A stretch of DNA of 64,000 nucleotides from Oscillospiraceae bacterium (lineage in GTDB: Bacteria; Bacillota; Clostridia; Oscillospirales; Ruminococcaceae), in assembly GCA_031284525.1 (NCBI GenBank), contig JAISZR010000004.1:1-64000 (forward strand), given 5' to 3'. The position numbers and the translations under genes are program-made. This document shows positions 51,742 through 61,789 of the stretch, piece after piece. Below the pieces are notes generated by a model. That model was not told the origin of the DNA and made no database searches. It saw only the letters and a list, made by a program, of their open reading frames with translations. Position 1 is the stretch's first letter, and each line of letters begins with the position of its first letter.

Positions 51742-52057
51742 CCCCGCATTCCTCCCGCAATTGATTGATTTTGAGTGAAACAAACGCCCACTTCTCCCAA
51801 AACAAAGCAAGCTCGCGCCGTCCAGATTCGTTGAGTGTAAAAAATTTACGCGGCGGCCCCATATCCGACGGGCGTTTATCAACCTCGACGAGTTTGTTCT
51901 TTTCAAAACGCACGAGTATAGTGTAAACAGTTCCATCCACAACGTCTGTGAATCCAAGCGCGTTCAGCCGCCGTGTAACTTCATATCCATAGGTTTCACC
52001 CCGGCTGATAATTTCGAGGACACAGCCCTCCAGTACGCCTTTGAGCATTTCCGTCAA
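51734..52057 (-). CDS. PadR family transcriptional regulator
   Basis: LEGCVLEIISRGETYGYEVTRRLNALGF, DGTVYTILVRFEKNKLV. Confidence 0.92.
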   Translation of the reverse strand: MTEMLKGVLEGCVLEIISRGETYGYEVTRRLNALGFTDVVDGTVYTILVRFEKNKLVEVDKRPSDMGPPRKFFTLNESGRRELALFWEKWAFVSLKINQLREECGDV

Positions 52058-52097
52058 GTTATCCAGCGAAATAACCTCCTGCTACTATGTGTGGCTT

Positions 52098-52118
52098 GTA
52101 TCAAGTACTACTTAATAC
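52098..52118. promoter_or_regulatory. Imperfect 21-bp palindrome, candidate PadR operator
   Basis: GTATCAAGTA-C-TACTTAATAC, arms match at 9 of 10 positions. Confidence 0.6.
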
Positions 52119-52198
52119 CACTATACAGTAACACACAGTAGCCGTGATGTCAACCCCCAGAATTCGCCCAATGGAACGGGAAACTGTAGCGGATACTT

Positions 52199-52906
52199 TT
52201 ACCTCCCATTCAACAGCGCTTGCAAAGTCACCTCATGCGCCTTGCGGGCGTTCCCCAAGAATACTTCTTCGTACGCAACACCCTTGTTTGCTAGGATTCT
52301 TTTAGTAATCGTTTCCAAAAAGGCGGGATTTTTCGCCATAACTGGCCCAATCAAGTGGGTTGCAAACAGATTCTCCCTGAGAACCCCTTCGAACTTATCG
52401 TTTCTGTTATTGCCAATCCCAAAATCCACGCTAAATAGCGGTTTTTCAGCAACACTAAGCTCGGTTGATTTGTTAATAAACCCTACGACCTTTTCGTCAA
52501 ATAAATCGCAGTCGAAAACACAATCACTTGTCACGGGCTGCTCAAAATTTTCTTTTGTTTCGAGCTCTAAGAGGCCCAACCCGTCCAAAACTCTGCCATT
52601 GTTCAAGACTATTCTCTTCCCAAACATCTCCAAGCTGTTACCGGTCAAAAGGATCACGGCGCCATTTGCAATCCTCTCCGCCAGACGTCCAGCAAGTGGC
52701 TTTAGTGATTCACAAGCTGCATAAAGGCTCCTCTCGGTTCCACTCCCAATGTAGATAACATCGTAATCACTCAAATTATCTGGCATTTTCGTTTCTATTT
52801 CGGCGGCAATCCCACCCATTTTCAGTCTCATCTGTAACATTTTCATGTTCCCGTTTTCGCCATAAAGATTCATTAAATCATTGAATAAATGCAGGATTTT
52901 AACCAA
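52199..52906 (-). CDS. gatD: GatD-type glutamine amidotransferase of lipid II amidation
   Basis: LLTGNSLEMFG nucleophile-region pattern and pairing with MurT-like gene. Confidence 0.82.
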   Translation of the reverse strand: MVKILHLFNDLMNLYGENGNMKMLQMRLKMGGIAAEIETKMPDNLSDYDVIYIGSGTERSLYAACESLKPLAGRLAERIANGAVILLTGNSLEMFGKRIVLNNGRVLDGLGLLELETKENFEQPVTSDCVFDCDLFDEKVVGFINKSTELSVAEKPLFSVDFGIGNNRNDKFEGVLRENLFATHLIGPVMAKNPAFLETITKRILANKGVAYEEVFLGNARKAHEVTLQALLNGR

Positions 52907-52916
52907 TCAGCTCTAC

Positions 52917-54254
52917 CTACTTTCCGAAAATCTTCATAACATCTTGCTTATCCGCAAAACATGTAATAATGAACAATTCGCCTGCTGCTTCCCTCTCAAG
53001 AATCTCTCTGGCTCTCTCTAGATCTTGTTCCACAAAGACTTTGTTACCTTCCACACCAGCACAATCAAACCTCGTTGCAAGGTCGTAACAATACCTGCCA
53101 ATCAGAAATATTTTCTTTATTTTAAAAGCCTTCAGCTTTTCGAAATTTATATCCCAAAGCCAAGAAGTTTCGCTGGTAAAATACTTCCGGCTTATTTTGT
53201 TAACAACAATGGCAACAGCCACTTCTTGTCCTTGGTTCAGCGCATATTCAATTGACCTATCATAAGAAACCGGATTTTCATGCTTAGAAATGAGCAATGT
53301 CGCCCTGTGACCGCAAAAATCAAATTCTGTAAGCCGCCCTGAAGTAGAAACATGCGAACTTAGTGCCCCGGCTAATTTATCTCCCTCTACCCCGATGTGA
53401 AAGCAAGCAACAAACGCCGCCAAAACATTATAAACACTGTGCGGATTGAGGTTTTGTACCTTAATCACATGCTCGTCACCATGATCACCACTAATTTTTA
53501 CAGCTTTGTTTTCTGCATCTACGCAAGTCACAGTAAAGCTACTGTGCTGACTTTTGTTGCCACAATTTTCACATGTAAACTTCCCTAAAGTGCCAAAGTT
53601 TCGGCCTTCATATCTCAGAGGCCATTTGCAAATTGGGCAAAAACTTCCATCATCATAAATCTCTCTAATTCTCTCCCCCAGAAAAATATTCGAATCAACA
53701 CTATAATAAGTGGCGTTCTCGCAACCTTGACCCAACGCAGAAACCAATGGGTCATCGGCATTTAAAATTAATCTGGTAGTTTTTGAAATGCTCTTCTTAA
53801 CCACGTCAAAAATCCATTCGGGGTGTCTATTTCTCGTCAGCTGGTCCCTAAAAATATTTGTTATTATATAATATTTGGGGGCAAAAAACTCAAATATCTT
53901 TCTGGCAAACCTCTCATCAGTTTCCATCACAATTGCTTGCTTTTTGAACCTCCCCCTTAAATCACAATTACAAAGAATTAGTGTTGTTACACCCTCAATT
54001 TGGTTTGAGCCTTCTCTGTTGCAAACCACGTCAATTTCACACTTTTGCAGAGTATCACAGATGAGCTCCGTAGTTGAAGTTTTGCCGTTACTTCCTGTTA
54101 TCGCCACAACGTTTTCACATAACTTGACTTTACTCAAAACTTCCGGACAAATTTTGAGTGCAATTTTCCCCGGCAAACTACTTCCCCTCCCAAAAACCTT
54201 GCCAACAGACCTAAGCCACTTGCAAACAATAATTGCCAAAAACACTTTTATCAC
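52917..54254 (-). CDS. murT: MurT-type Mur ligase with four-Cys zinc ribbon and DUF1727-like C-terminus
   Basis: ITGSNGKTSTTELI; CPICKWPLRYEG...CENCG. Confidence 0.87.
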   Translation of the reverse strand: MIKVFLAIIVCKWLRSVGKVFGRGSSLPGKIALKICPEVLSKVKLCENVVAITGSNGKTSTTELICDTLQKCEIDVVCNREGSNQIEGVTTLILCNCDLRGRFKKQAIVMETDERFARKIFEFFAPKYYIITNIFRDQLTRNRHPEWIFDVVKKSISKTTRLILNADDPLVSALGQGCENATYYSVDSNIFLGERIREIYDDGSFCPICKWPLRYEGRNFGTLGKFTCENCGNKSQHSSFTVTCVDAENKAVKISGDHGDEHVIKVQNLNPHSVYNVLAAFVACFHIGVEGDKLAGALSSHVSTSGRLTEFDFCGHRATLLISKHENPVSYDRSIEYALNQGQEVAVAIVVNKISRKYFTSETSWLWDINFEKLKAFKIKKIFLIGRYCYDLATRFDCAGVEGNKVFVEQDLERAREILEREAAGELFIITCFADKQDVMKIFGK

Positions 54255-54493
54255 AAACTCACATCCTTATGAAAGTCTCTCACCTGTTCCCTTCGAATTT
54301 TGCCCCTAGGGATAGCATCTTCAAAGCAGCAAACCCCCAACAGATTTATCCCGTATGATTATATCACATGTTTATCCCCGCTCCATATAGCTGAATTACA
54401 TGCCGAAAATCACCCAAACATAGGATACTTTACAAAATTTCATTCCCATTTTCTGGGGCGATGCAAAATTGTCTTGGCGTAACCAAAATAAGG

Positions 54494-54523
54494 TTGACTA
54501 TCAAACCCCAAACGTGGTACAAT
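54494..54523 (+). promoter_or_regulatory. SigA promoter for rpsT
   Basis: TTGACT (54494-54499), 18-nt spacer, TACAAT (54518-54523). Confidence 0.75.
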
Positions 54524-54581
54524 GGCCGAGGGAGTTTGTGCTTTGGCAAAAGGAAAGTGTTATTTTCGTTCGGAAGGATGC

Positions 54582-54842
54582 GTGATATTTGTGCCAAATA
54601 TAAAATCAGCCAAGAAGAGGGTTAAGATCACAGCGAAAAAAAATCTCAGGAACAAGATTTTGAAGACCAACCTAAAAACAGTGACTAAAAAGGTGTTCTC
54701 GGCAGTCGCGAGTGGAGCGGAAAGCAGGCAAGATGCATTGAAAAACGCCATAAAAAAATTAGATCAAGCAGTCAAAAAGGGAGTTATTCATAAAAATTGT
54801 GCCGCAAGGAAAAAATCCCAGCTTACTAAGTTGTGTAAATGA
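54582..54842 (+). CDS. rpsT: 30S ribosomal protein S20 (GTG start at 54582 or 54591)
   Basis: VPNIKSAKKRVKITAKKNLRNK ... GVIHKNCAARKKSQLTKL. Confidence 0.92.
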   Translation: MIFVPNIKSAKKRVKITAKKNLRNKILKTNLKTVTKKVFSAVASGAESRQDALKNAIKKLDQAVKKGVIHKNCAARKKSQLTKLCK

Positions 54843-54890
54843 GGTTCGGTTTGGCTTTGCCGCCATTTTTGAGTTGAGGGGGTTGATTTT

Positions 54891-55481
54891 TTGCAAAAGG
54901 ATCTGTTTAAAACAGCAATGAGAGGCTTCAACAGGGAAGAGGTAACCAAATATATCACGCGCCTGATAAAGAACATTAACGAGAAAGAAGCAAAACTCAG
55001 GGGGCAGCTCGAAGAGCTTACCAAAAACAACAAGGAACTAAAGAGAACACTTTCGTCAAGGGAAATCTTGATTGCAGAACAGAGGAAGCACCTGAGTGAA
55101 TCTGAGGAAGAGTTGAAGCATTTGCGCGATAAGTTGGCAGCGGTAGCTGAGAAAAAAAAGGTGTATGACGATGTGGCTCTGCGCGCAGGAGAGACAATTA
55201 TCGCAGCCCAAAGTGCTGCTGAGTCACTGATTACCGAAGTAAAAGGGAATCTTGAGTCAATTGGTTCGAAGGTTACAGAGTTCGTGCTTAAGATGAAATA
55301 TGAGATAAGAATCATAAAAGGCGACCTCTCTAAACTTTGTGAGATTTCAAAGGATACCACGCGCTTAATCGACGAGAGAATTGAGAATTTGGGGCGTACT
55401 CTGACAGAATTGGAAGACGGGCTGGACAATACCAAGCTGACAGCAAGGATAAATGCAATCCTGAAAGATTCCGGAATTTAG
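54891..55481 (+). CDS. DivIVA-like coiled-coil protein
   Basis: MRGFNREEVTKYITRLIKNINEKE N-terminal DivIVA-type pattern, long coiled coil. Confidence 0.7.
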   Translation: MQKDLFKTAMRGFNREEVTKYITRLIKNINEKEAKLRGQLEELTKNNKELKRTLSSREILIAEQRKHLSESEEELKHLRDKLAAVAEKKKVYDDVALRAGETIIAAQSAAESLITEVKGNLESIGSKVTEFVLKMKYEIRIIKGDLSKLCEISKDTTRLIDERIENLGRTLTELEDGLDNTKLTARINAILKDSGI

Positions 55482-55540
55482 CGGGTTTTCTAAGCGGCGC
55501 AGAAGCAGTGGATACAAGAAACAAGAAGGCTTTTGACGTT

Positions 55541-55656
55541 TTGCGCAATGTAGATGCACATATGTCACAATAAGGCTCTGTGAACCATGTCAGGCGGGGA
55601 ACCGAGCAGCATTAAGCAGAAGTCTTATGTGTAGGCGTTGTGCCTCTGCATTGCGG
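55541..55656 (+). ncRNA. ffs: Signal recognition particle RNA, small bacterial type; ends approximate
   Basis: Domain IV core GTGAACCATGTCAGGCGGGGAACCGAGCAGCATTAAGCAG; arms GCAATGTAGATGCACA and TGTGCCTCTGCATTGC pair; located directly upstream of dnaX as in many Firmicutes. Confidence 0.9.
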
Positions 55657-55682
55657 AGGATGTGGAAGGGAAGCAGAAATAT

Positions 55683-57056
55683 ATGTATAAAGCGTTGTAT
55701 AGGAGATGGCGACCTTCCAGATTTGACGAGATAATAGGCCAGGAGCATGTCTCCTTGACCCTAAAGAACGAGGTACTGACCGGCAACGTTTCGCACGCCT
55801 ACATCTTCGTGGGCAGCAGGGGGACGGGGAAGACAACAACGGCAAAGATCCTGGCAAAGGTTTTGAACTGCGTTAACGTCCAAGATGGCGAACCGTGCTG
55901 CACCTGTCATGTTTGCGCGGGAATCGATGCGGGTAATATATTAGATGTTCTGGAAATTGACGCGGCAAGCAGCACCGGAGTTGACAACATAAGGTCGTTA
56001 AGAGAAGATGCCAAGTTCGCGCCAACTGTGGGGAAATGCAGGGTTTATATCATAGATGAAGCACACATGCTGAGCATTGGAGCTTTTAATGCACTTCTAA
56101 AGATCATGGAAGACCCGCCGAAAGGCGTAGTGTTCATCTTGGCAACAACTCAGATAAACAAGATCCCAGCAACGATCCTCTCAAGATGCCAGCGGTTTGA
56201 TTTTTCAAGGCTTACTCCGCAAGGACTAAAAGAGCACATCATAAAAATAGCAAGCAGTGAGAAAATCTCCATAAATGAAGAAGGTGCGTTGCTCATTGCA
56301 GTCCTAGCCGAAGGAGGGGTCCGCGACGCCCTTTCGCTTTTGGATGTTTGCAGCAGCGTCGCTGGCGATGCACTCATAGATGAAGCGTTGGTAGAAAAGA
56401 CTGCTGCCTTGCCTTTTGGTTCTGTTTGTTTGGATTTAGTCGAGTTGATCACGCAGAAAAAGACTGAAGAGAGTTTAAAGGTCATCGGGGATTGCTACCT
56501 CAAGGCAGTTGACATGGCAAGCATGTGCGAAATGTTGCTAAAGAGTTATCGAGATATATTGTTGCTAAAATTGTGCCGTAATGAATTAGGCCTATTTGAA
56601 ATCCCGCAGAGAGATCTGCGTAAGATCCAGGAGATCGAAAAGATAATCGAAACTGAACAAATTCTCAGGAATATTGACATTTTGAAAAATTGCCATATGA
56701 ATATCTCAAAGTCGGCAAACCCCAAAATGGACCTCGAGTTGTGCGTGATTAATTTATCTTTGGCAGAAAAAAAAGCAGTGGGCAGTGGAACTGTTACAAA
56801 AGTGCAGCAGGGTGAAGTTAGTTTGCAGAAGTGGCCAAATATTTTGAAACGTCTTTCGGGAATAAATGCCGCGCTCAGCGACGCATTGGTGGGGTCTAAG
56901 GCCTACTTGAGAGATGATGTTATACTTATAGATGCAAAATGTGATTCGTTTTTAGATTTGATTAGGAGGGATGAACAAGCGAAACTTTCCCTAAAGGAAG
57001 CAATATTCAAAGAACTTGGAAGGAAACATAGAATTGGACCATACCGCGAAACTTAG
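55683..57056 (+). CDS. dnaX: DNA polymerase III subunit gamma/tau
   Basis: MYKALYRRWRPSRFDEIIGQEHV, GSRGTGKTTTAKILAK, four-Cys zinc motif, IIDEAHMLS. Confidence 0.94.
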   Translation: MYKALYRRWRPSRFDEIIGQEHVSLTLKNEVLTGNVSHAYIFVGSRGTGKTTTAKILAKVLNCVNVQDGEPCCTCHVCAGIDAGNILDVLEIDAASSTGVDNIRSLREDAKFAPTVGKCRVYIIDEAHMLSIGAFNALLKIMEDPPKGVVFILATTQINKIPATILSRCQRFDFSRLTPQGLKEHIIKIASSEKISINEEGALLIAVLAEGGVRDALSLLDVCSSVAGDALIDEALVEKTAALPFGSVCLDLVELITQKKTEESLKVIGDCYLKAVDMASMCEMLLKSYRDILLLKLCRNELGLFEIPQRDLRKIQEIEKIIETEQILRNIDILKNCHMNISKSANPKMDLELCVINLSLAEKKAVGSGTVTKVQQGEVSLQKWPNILKRLSGINAALSDALVGSKAYLRDDVILIDAKCDSFLDLIRRDEQAKLSLKEAIFKELGRKHRIGPYRET

Positions 57057-57077
57057 TTGATTTTTGGAGGAAAGCAA

Positions 57078-58109
57078 ATGGATGACAAGCAAAAAGTTTT
57101 AGAAACTGCAATAGCGCAAATTGAAAAGCAATTTGGGAAAGGTTCAATAATGACGCTTGGCCAAAGTGCACTCAATGTGGAATCAATCTCAACCGGATCA
57201 ATTTCCCTCGATTTGGCGCTTGGAGTTGGCGGATTACCAAGGGGGCGAATCACAGAAATTTTTGGGCCAGAAAGCTCGGGGAAAACAACGGTTGCCCTAC
57301 ATCTAGTGGCATCTGCACAAAAGCTGGGGGGCACAGCCGCCTTCATTGATGTTGAGCATGCTTTGGACCCTGTTTATGCCGCAGCGCTTGGAGTAGACGT
57401 GGATTCCCTGCTCGTCTCGCAACCGGATGCCGGAGAGCAAGCTTTGGAAATCACCGAAACGCTAGTGCGTTCAGGAGCAGTTGATGCCGTTGTTTTGGAT
57501 TCTGTTGCGGCACTTGTTCCAAAGCAGGAAATCGAAGGTGAAATGGGAGATGCACATGTTGGACTGCAGGCAAGATTGATGTCGCAGGCACTCAGGAAAC
57601 TCACGGCGATAATTTCTAAAACCAACAGCGTTGCTATTTTCATCAACCAGTTAAGAGAAAAAGTTGGAATTGTATACGGGAGTCCGGAAACCACCCCAGG
57701 AGGCCGAGCATTGAAGTTCTATTCTTCGATAAGGCTTGATGTAAGACGCATCGAACACCTCAAGAACGGAACAGAAGTGATTGGAAACCGGACGAGATGC
57801 AAAGTTGTAAAGAATAAAGTTGCCCCTCCATTTAGGGAAGCCGAGTTTGATATCATGTATGGGAAGGGAATCTCTAGGGAAGGCGAGCTTTTGGACATGG
57901 CACTAAAGAGAGGCATCATAGTCAGAAACGGGGCTTGGTTCAATTATGGTGAGACGCGGCTAGGGCAAGGCAGAGACAACTCCAGAGACTATTTGAAAAA
58001 CGACGCGTCGTTGATGGCAGAAATTAGCGACAAAGTTTTAGGAAAAGTTGATCTAGCGGAAGATTCGTCAAATTGCAAGGCTCCGGAAAAGAAAGCGGCC
58101 GGGAAATAA
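57078..58109 (+). CDS. recA: Recombinase RecA
   Basis: [57 protein letters not shown]. Confidence 0.97.
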   Translation: MDDKQKVLETAIAQIEKQFGKGSIMTLGQSALNVESISTGSISLDLALGVGGLPRGRITEIFGPESSGKTTVALHLVASAQKLGGTAAFIDVEHALDPVYAAALGVDVDSLLVSQPDAGEQALEITETLVRSGAVDAVVLDSVAALVPKQEIEGEMGDAHVGLQARLMSQALRKLTAIISKTNSVAIFINQLREKVGIVYGSPETTPGGRALKFYSSIRLDVRRIEHLKNGTEVIGNRTRCKVVKNKVAPPFREAEFDIMYGKGISREGELLDMALKRGIIVRNGAWFNYGETRLGQGRDNSRDYLKNDASLMAEISDKVLGKVDLAEDSSNCKAPEKKAAGK

Positions 58110-58150
58110 TCGTAATATAAATTTCTAGCAAGTGAGGGCGTCATAGGAAG

Positions 58151-58450
58151 ATGGAAGAGGCATTAAAATTGGGAGAGAACCTGTTCTTTGAACGGAAATT
58201 TGGGTGGGCAAGAGTTCAAAAAGAGTTAGAGAAAAGGCAATTTTCTCCACAAGTCGTAGATGAAGTCATGAAAAAATTGGATCCAGGATATGAAGAGCGG
58301 CACATAAAATATGTTATTCTCGGGAAATATGGACGCAGGTTGTTCATAGATCACGAGAAAGAAAAAATCACAAGGTCACTCGTGAGATTTGGGTACCCCG
58401 AAGATAAGATCCAAAATGTTTTGGAAAGTCTAGAAAGAGCTGAGTTTTAA
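58151..58450 (+). CDS. recX: Short RecX-like regulatory protein
   Basis: 99 aa; GWARVQKELEKRQFSPQVVDEVM; between recA and rimO. Confidence 0.7.
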   Translation: MEEALKLGENLFFERKFGWARVQKELEKRQFSPQVVDEVMKKLDPGYEERHIKYVILGKYGRRLFIDHEKEKITRSLVRFGYPEDKIQNVLESLERAEF

Positions 58451-59769
58451 TGAAAATCGGCCTTGTTTCCTTGGGGTGTGCCAAAAATCAGGTGGATGCA
58501 GAAAAGATGCTCGGGAGCCTTGAACGCGCGGGGTACGAGTTCTGCAGCGATCCCGGCTTGTGTGACTTTATAGTCGTAAATACGTGTGGGTTCATTGAAA
58601 GCGCAAAACAGGAATCAATTAACAACATCCTTGAGATGTGCGCCTTGAAAGGCGGAAATAATAAGCTCAAAAAAGTAATTGTAACAGGGTGTTTGGCCCA
58701 GAGATATGGGAAAGAAATCAAAGCGAATATCCCAGAAGTGGATGTAGTTTTGGGTCTTGGTGCAAATCAAAGAATCGCAGAACTAATTAAAAGTTCTTTA
58801 GATCATGACGAAGGTTTAGAGTTGTTTGGGTCCCCAAACAACTTCAATATGGAAGGTGCGCGTTACAGAATTTTCGATTCACCATCCGCACATGTGAAGG
58901 TCGCAGATGGGTGCAGCAATAGGTGTTCTTACTGCGCGATCCCCCTACTAAGAGGCAGTTTCAGAAGCAGGAAACAAGAAGATATTTTGGCCGAAGCAAG
59001 AGATCTGGTTGAATCTGGCGTACGTGAAATAAACTTGGTGGCACAGGACACAACGAGTTATGGGCAAGATATCTATGGTACTTTGGAGCTTCCGCGGCTG
59101 TTGTCAGAGCTCTCGAAACTCGAAGATCTAAAACGTATAAGGTTGCTTTATTGCTACCCAGACAGGATAACCGACGAACTTCTTGAAGTTATGAAAACAA
59201 CCCCAAAAGTAGTCAAATATATAGACGTCCCTTTCCAGCATGTCAACGAAAATATCCTTCGTGAGATGAATCGAACTGGTAACGCAGAATCGCTTAGGAA
59301 GCTAATTGGAAAAATCCGGGAAAGGGTACCGCGAATTGTCTTCAGAACGACTTTTATTGTTGGATTCCCGGGTGAGACAGGCGAGCAGTTTGAAGAGCTC
59401 TGCGACTTCGTCAAAGAAATAAAATTCGAACGACTTGGTTGTTTTGTCTACTCGCAGGAGGAAAACACGAAAGCGGCCAAACTCCCCGGTCAGGTTGCAG
59501 AAAATGTTAAAACAAGCCGAGCAGAAAAGTTGATGGCCATCCAAGCAAGCATTGCTGATGAATTTTCCAAAAGCCTAGTCGGGAGTATCTTTGAAGTCTT
59601 GGTAGAACAGGTATATACGGATGGAATGGCTTGTGGACGCACGTATATGGATGCCCCGGAAGTTGATGGATCCGTGATTTTTGGTGGGAACAAAAGCAAA
59701 ATCGGGAATATTGTGAAGGTCCAAATCGAAAGTTTTGAGGGATATGAGTTGTTTGGGAGCGTGGTTTAA
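58450..59769 (+). CDS. rimO: Ribosomal protein S12 methylthiotransferase
   Basis: SLGCAKNQVDAEKMLG, ADGCSNRCSYCAIPLLRG, TRAM domain. Confidence 0.95.
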   Translation: MKIGLVSLGCAKNQVDAEKMLGSLERAGYEFCSDPGLCDFIVVNTCGFIESAKQESINNILEMCALKGGNNKLKKVIVTGCLAQRYGKEIKANIPEVDVVLGLGANQRIAELIKSSLDHDEGLELFGSPNNFNMEGARYRIFDSPSAHVKVADGCSNRCSYCAIPLLRGSFRSRKQEDILAEARDLVESGVREINLVAQDTTSYGQDIYGTLELPRLLSELSKLEDLKRIRLLYCYPDRITDELLEVMKTTPKVVKYIDVPFQHVNENILREMNRTGNAESLRKLIGKIRERVPRIVFRTTFIVGFPGETGEQFEELCDFVKEIKFERLGCFVYSQEENTKAAKLPGQVAENVKTSRAEKLMAIQASIADEFSKSLVGSIFEVLVEQVYTDGMACGRTYMDAPEVDGSVIFGGNKSKIGNIVKVQIESFEGYELFGSVV

Positions 59770-60324
59770 ATGAACTTGGCAAACCGGTTGACATTCGGCA
59801 GAATGGCTTTGGTTATCCCACTCACATTCTTTTTGCTGTCACCCACAATCAAAAACAACTTTTGGTGGGCAGTTTTGGTCTTTGTCGTCGCGTGTGCGAC
59901 CGATTCCCTAGACGGTTGGGTAGCAAGGAAATTCAATCAGGTGACGGATCTCGGGAAATTCTTGGACCCCATAGCGGATAAAATGTTGATTGTTTGTGCG
60001 CTAATTTGCCTTGTGCAACTCAGAATAATTGGCGCTGTGCCCGTTATAATTGTTGTTATGCGTGAGTTTGGAGTGACTTCGCTCAGGCTGCTCGCGAGCG
60101 GCAAAAATGTTGTCATTGCGGCAGATGCCTGGGGAAAGGCAAAGACCGTCGTCCAGGTTAGCTGCGTTTTATGTTTAACTATCTGGACAGCTTTGCGTAA
60201 TCTGGATAACGCAAGTACCCGAACATTAGGGACTATATGTGGTTGGCTACCCTGGATTATGGCAGGAGTTACAGTTATTTCGGGAACAAATTATGTTTGG
60301 CGCCATCTGGACTTGTTAGGGTAA
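59770..60324 (+). CDS. pgsA: CDP-diacylglycerol--glycerol-3-phosphate 3-phosphatidyltransferase
   Basis: DSLDGWVARKFNQVTDLGKFLDPIADK CDP-alcohol motif. Confidence 0.93.
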   Translation: MNLANRLTFGRMALVIPLTFFLLSPTIKNNFWWAVLVFVVACATDSLDGWVARKFNQVTDLGKFLDPIADKMLIVCALICLVQLRIIGAVPVIIVVMREFGVTSLRLLASGKNVVIAADAWGKAKTVVQVSCVLCLTIWTALRNLDNASTRTLGTICGWLPWIMAGVTVISGTNYVWRHLDLLG

Positions 60325-60358
60325 TTGGGAAAAAGAACAGAAAAGAAGTGATTTTTGG

Positions 60359-61789
60359 TTGGTTATACATAACACGTTGTCTGGGCAGAAGGAATTATTT
60401 AAATCCGGAACAAACAATGTGGTTAAAATTTATGAGTGTGGTCCTACTGTATATAACTTCATACACATTGGGAATGCGAGACCGCTGTGCGTCTTTGACA
60501 GTTTAAGAAGATATCTGATATACTTGGGATATAATGTTATCTTTGTTAAAAATTTCACAGATATAGACGATAAGATAATAAAGCGAGCAAATGATGACGG
60601 CGTTCCTTGGGATAAAGTTGCCGAGCGCTTCATAAAAGAATATTACGTTGATGCACGGGGGCTGGGAGAGTTGCCGCCGACTTATGAGCCGAAGGCAACC
60701 GAGAACATCCCGGCAATGCAAAAAATCATCAAAAAGTTGTTCGAAAGTGGGTTCGCCTATGAGCAAGGGGATGGGACTGTTTACTTCAGAACTCGTAAGT
60801 TCGCAAACTACGGTCAACTTTCGGGGATGGTGCTTGAAGATTTGCAGGCCGGGATCCGGGTTCCAACAAATGAGCAAAAGGAAGATCCATTGGACTTTGT
60901 TCTCTGGAAAGTGGCAAAACAAGGTGAACCTTGTTGGGAATCACCTTGGGGCAACGGAAGGCCTGGTTGGCATATTGAGTGCTCTGCAATGATCGACAGT
61001 ATTTTTGAAGATACCATAGATATCCACTGTGGCGGCCACGATTTGATATTCCCGCACCACGAAAATGAGTTGGCGCAATACACAGCCTATTGCGGCAAGC
61101 CTCTAGCAAATTACTGGATGCATAACGGATTCGTTACAGTAGACAGCGAAAAGATGGCAAAGTCGGTTGGCAATTTTTTCACAGTGCGGGAAGTGGCAAA
61201 TGTGTTCGGTTATATGCCAATCAGGTTGTTGATGCTCCAGGCACACTATAGGACACCAATAAATTATAGTGCAGACGCGATGAAACAAAGTTTTTCATCT
61301 CTGCAAAGGATTCGTAACTGCCTAGAGCTCCTGAGAGAGAAAGAAGAGCAGACAACGGAGCTAAAAAGCGAAAAACAACCGATTGAGAGGTTTGAAGAAC
61401 TTGAAGTTTTAAAGAACAAATTCTTTTGCGAGTTGGATGACGATTTTAACACAAGTGGAGCGATTGGTGTGCTGTTCGATTTTGTGCGAGAGGTCAATTC
61501 GCGACTTGCGGGAGCAAAATCTTTTGAGCAAAGTTATATTGGGGCAGCAACAAAAATTCTGGGTGATTTTTTGGAAATTCTAGGGTTAGACCTAACCGAG
61601 CCAGAGACTTTTGAAGATGAACAGGTAAAGTTGCTGCTGGACCAGCGGGAAATTTCAAGGGCGAACAAAGATTTTAAAAGAGCAGACGAACTCCGGCAGG
61701 AACTGAAAAGAATGGGAGTCTCTGTGGAAGATACGCCAAGTGGCGTAAAAGTTAGAAAAGATGTGGGAGGACTTCACTTTGAGCGGTAA
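60359..61789 (+). CDS. cysS: Cysteinyl-tRNA synthetase
   Basis: YECGPTVYNFIHIGNARPLCVFD, WHIECSAM, DIHCGGHDLIFPHHENE, KMAKSVGNF. Confidence 0.95.
   Translation: MVIHNTLSGQKELFKSGTNNVVKIYECGPTVYNFIHIGNARPLCVFDSLRRYLIYLGYNVIFVKNFTDIDDKIIKRANDDGVPWDKVAERFIKEYYVDARGLGELPPTYEPKATENIPAMQKIIKKLFESGFAYEQGDGTVYFRTRKFANYGQLSGMVLEDLQAGIRVPTNEQKEDPLDFVLWKVAKQGEPCWESPWGNGRPGWHIECSAMIDSIFEDTIDIHCGGHDLIFPHHENELAQYTAYCGKPLANYWMHNGFVTVDSEKMAKSVGNFFTVREVANVFGYMPIRLLMLQAHYRTPINYSADAMKQSFSSLQRIRNCLELLREKEEQTTELKSEKQPIERFEELEVLKNKFFCELDDDFNTSGAIGVLFDFVREVNSRLAGAKSFEQSYIGAATKILGDFLEILGLDLTEPETFEDEQVKLLLDQREISRANKDFKRADELRQELKRMGVSVEDTPSGVKVRKDVGGLHFER

Noticed and set aside
54788-55435. 215-aa minus-strand ORF
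   Set aside because: Ser-rich antisense of the DivIVA-like coiled-coil gene.
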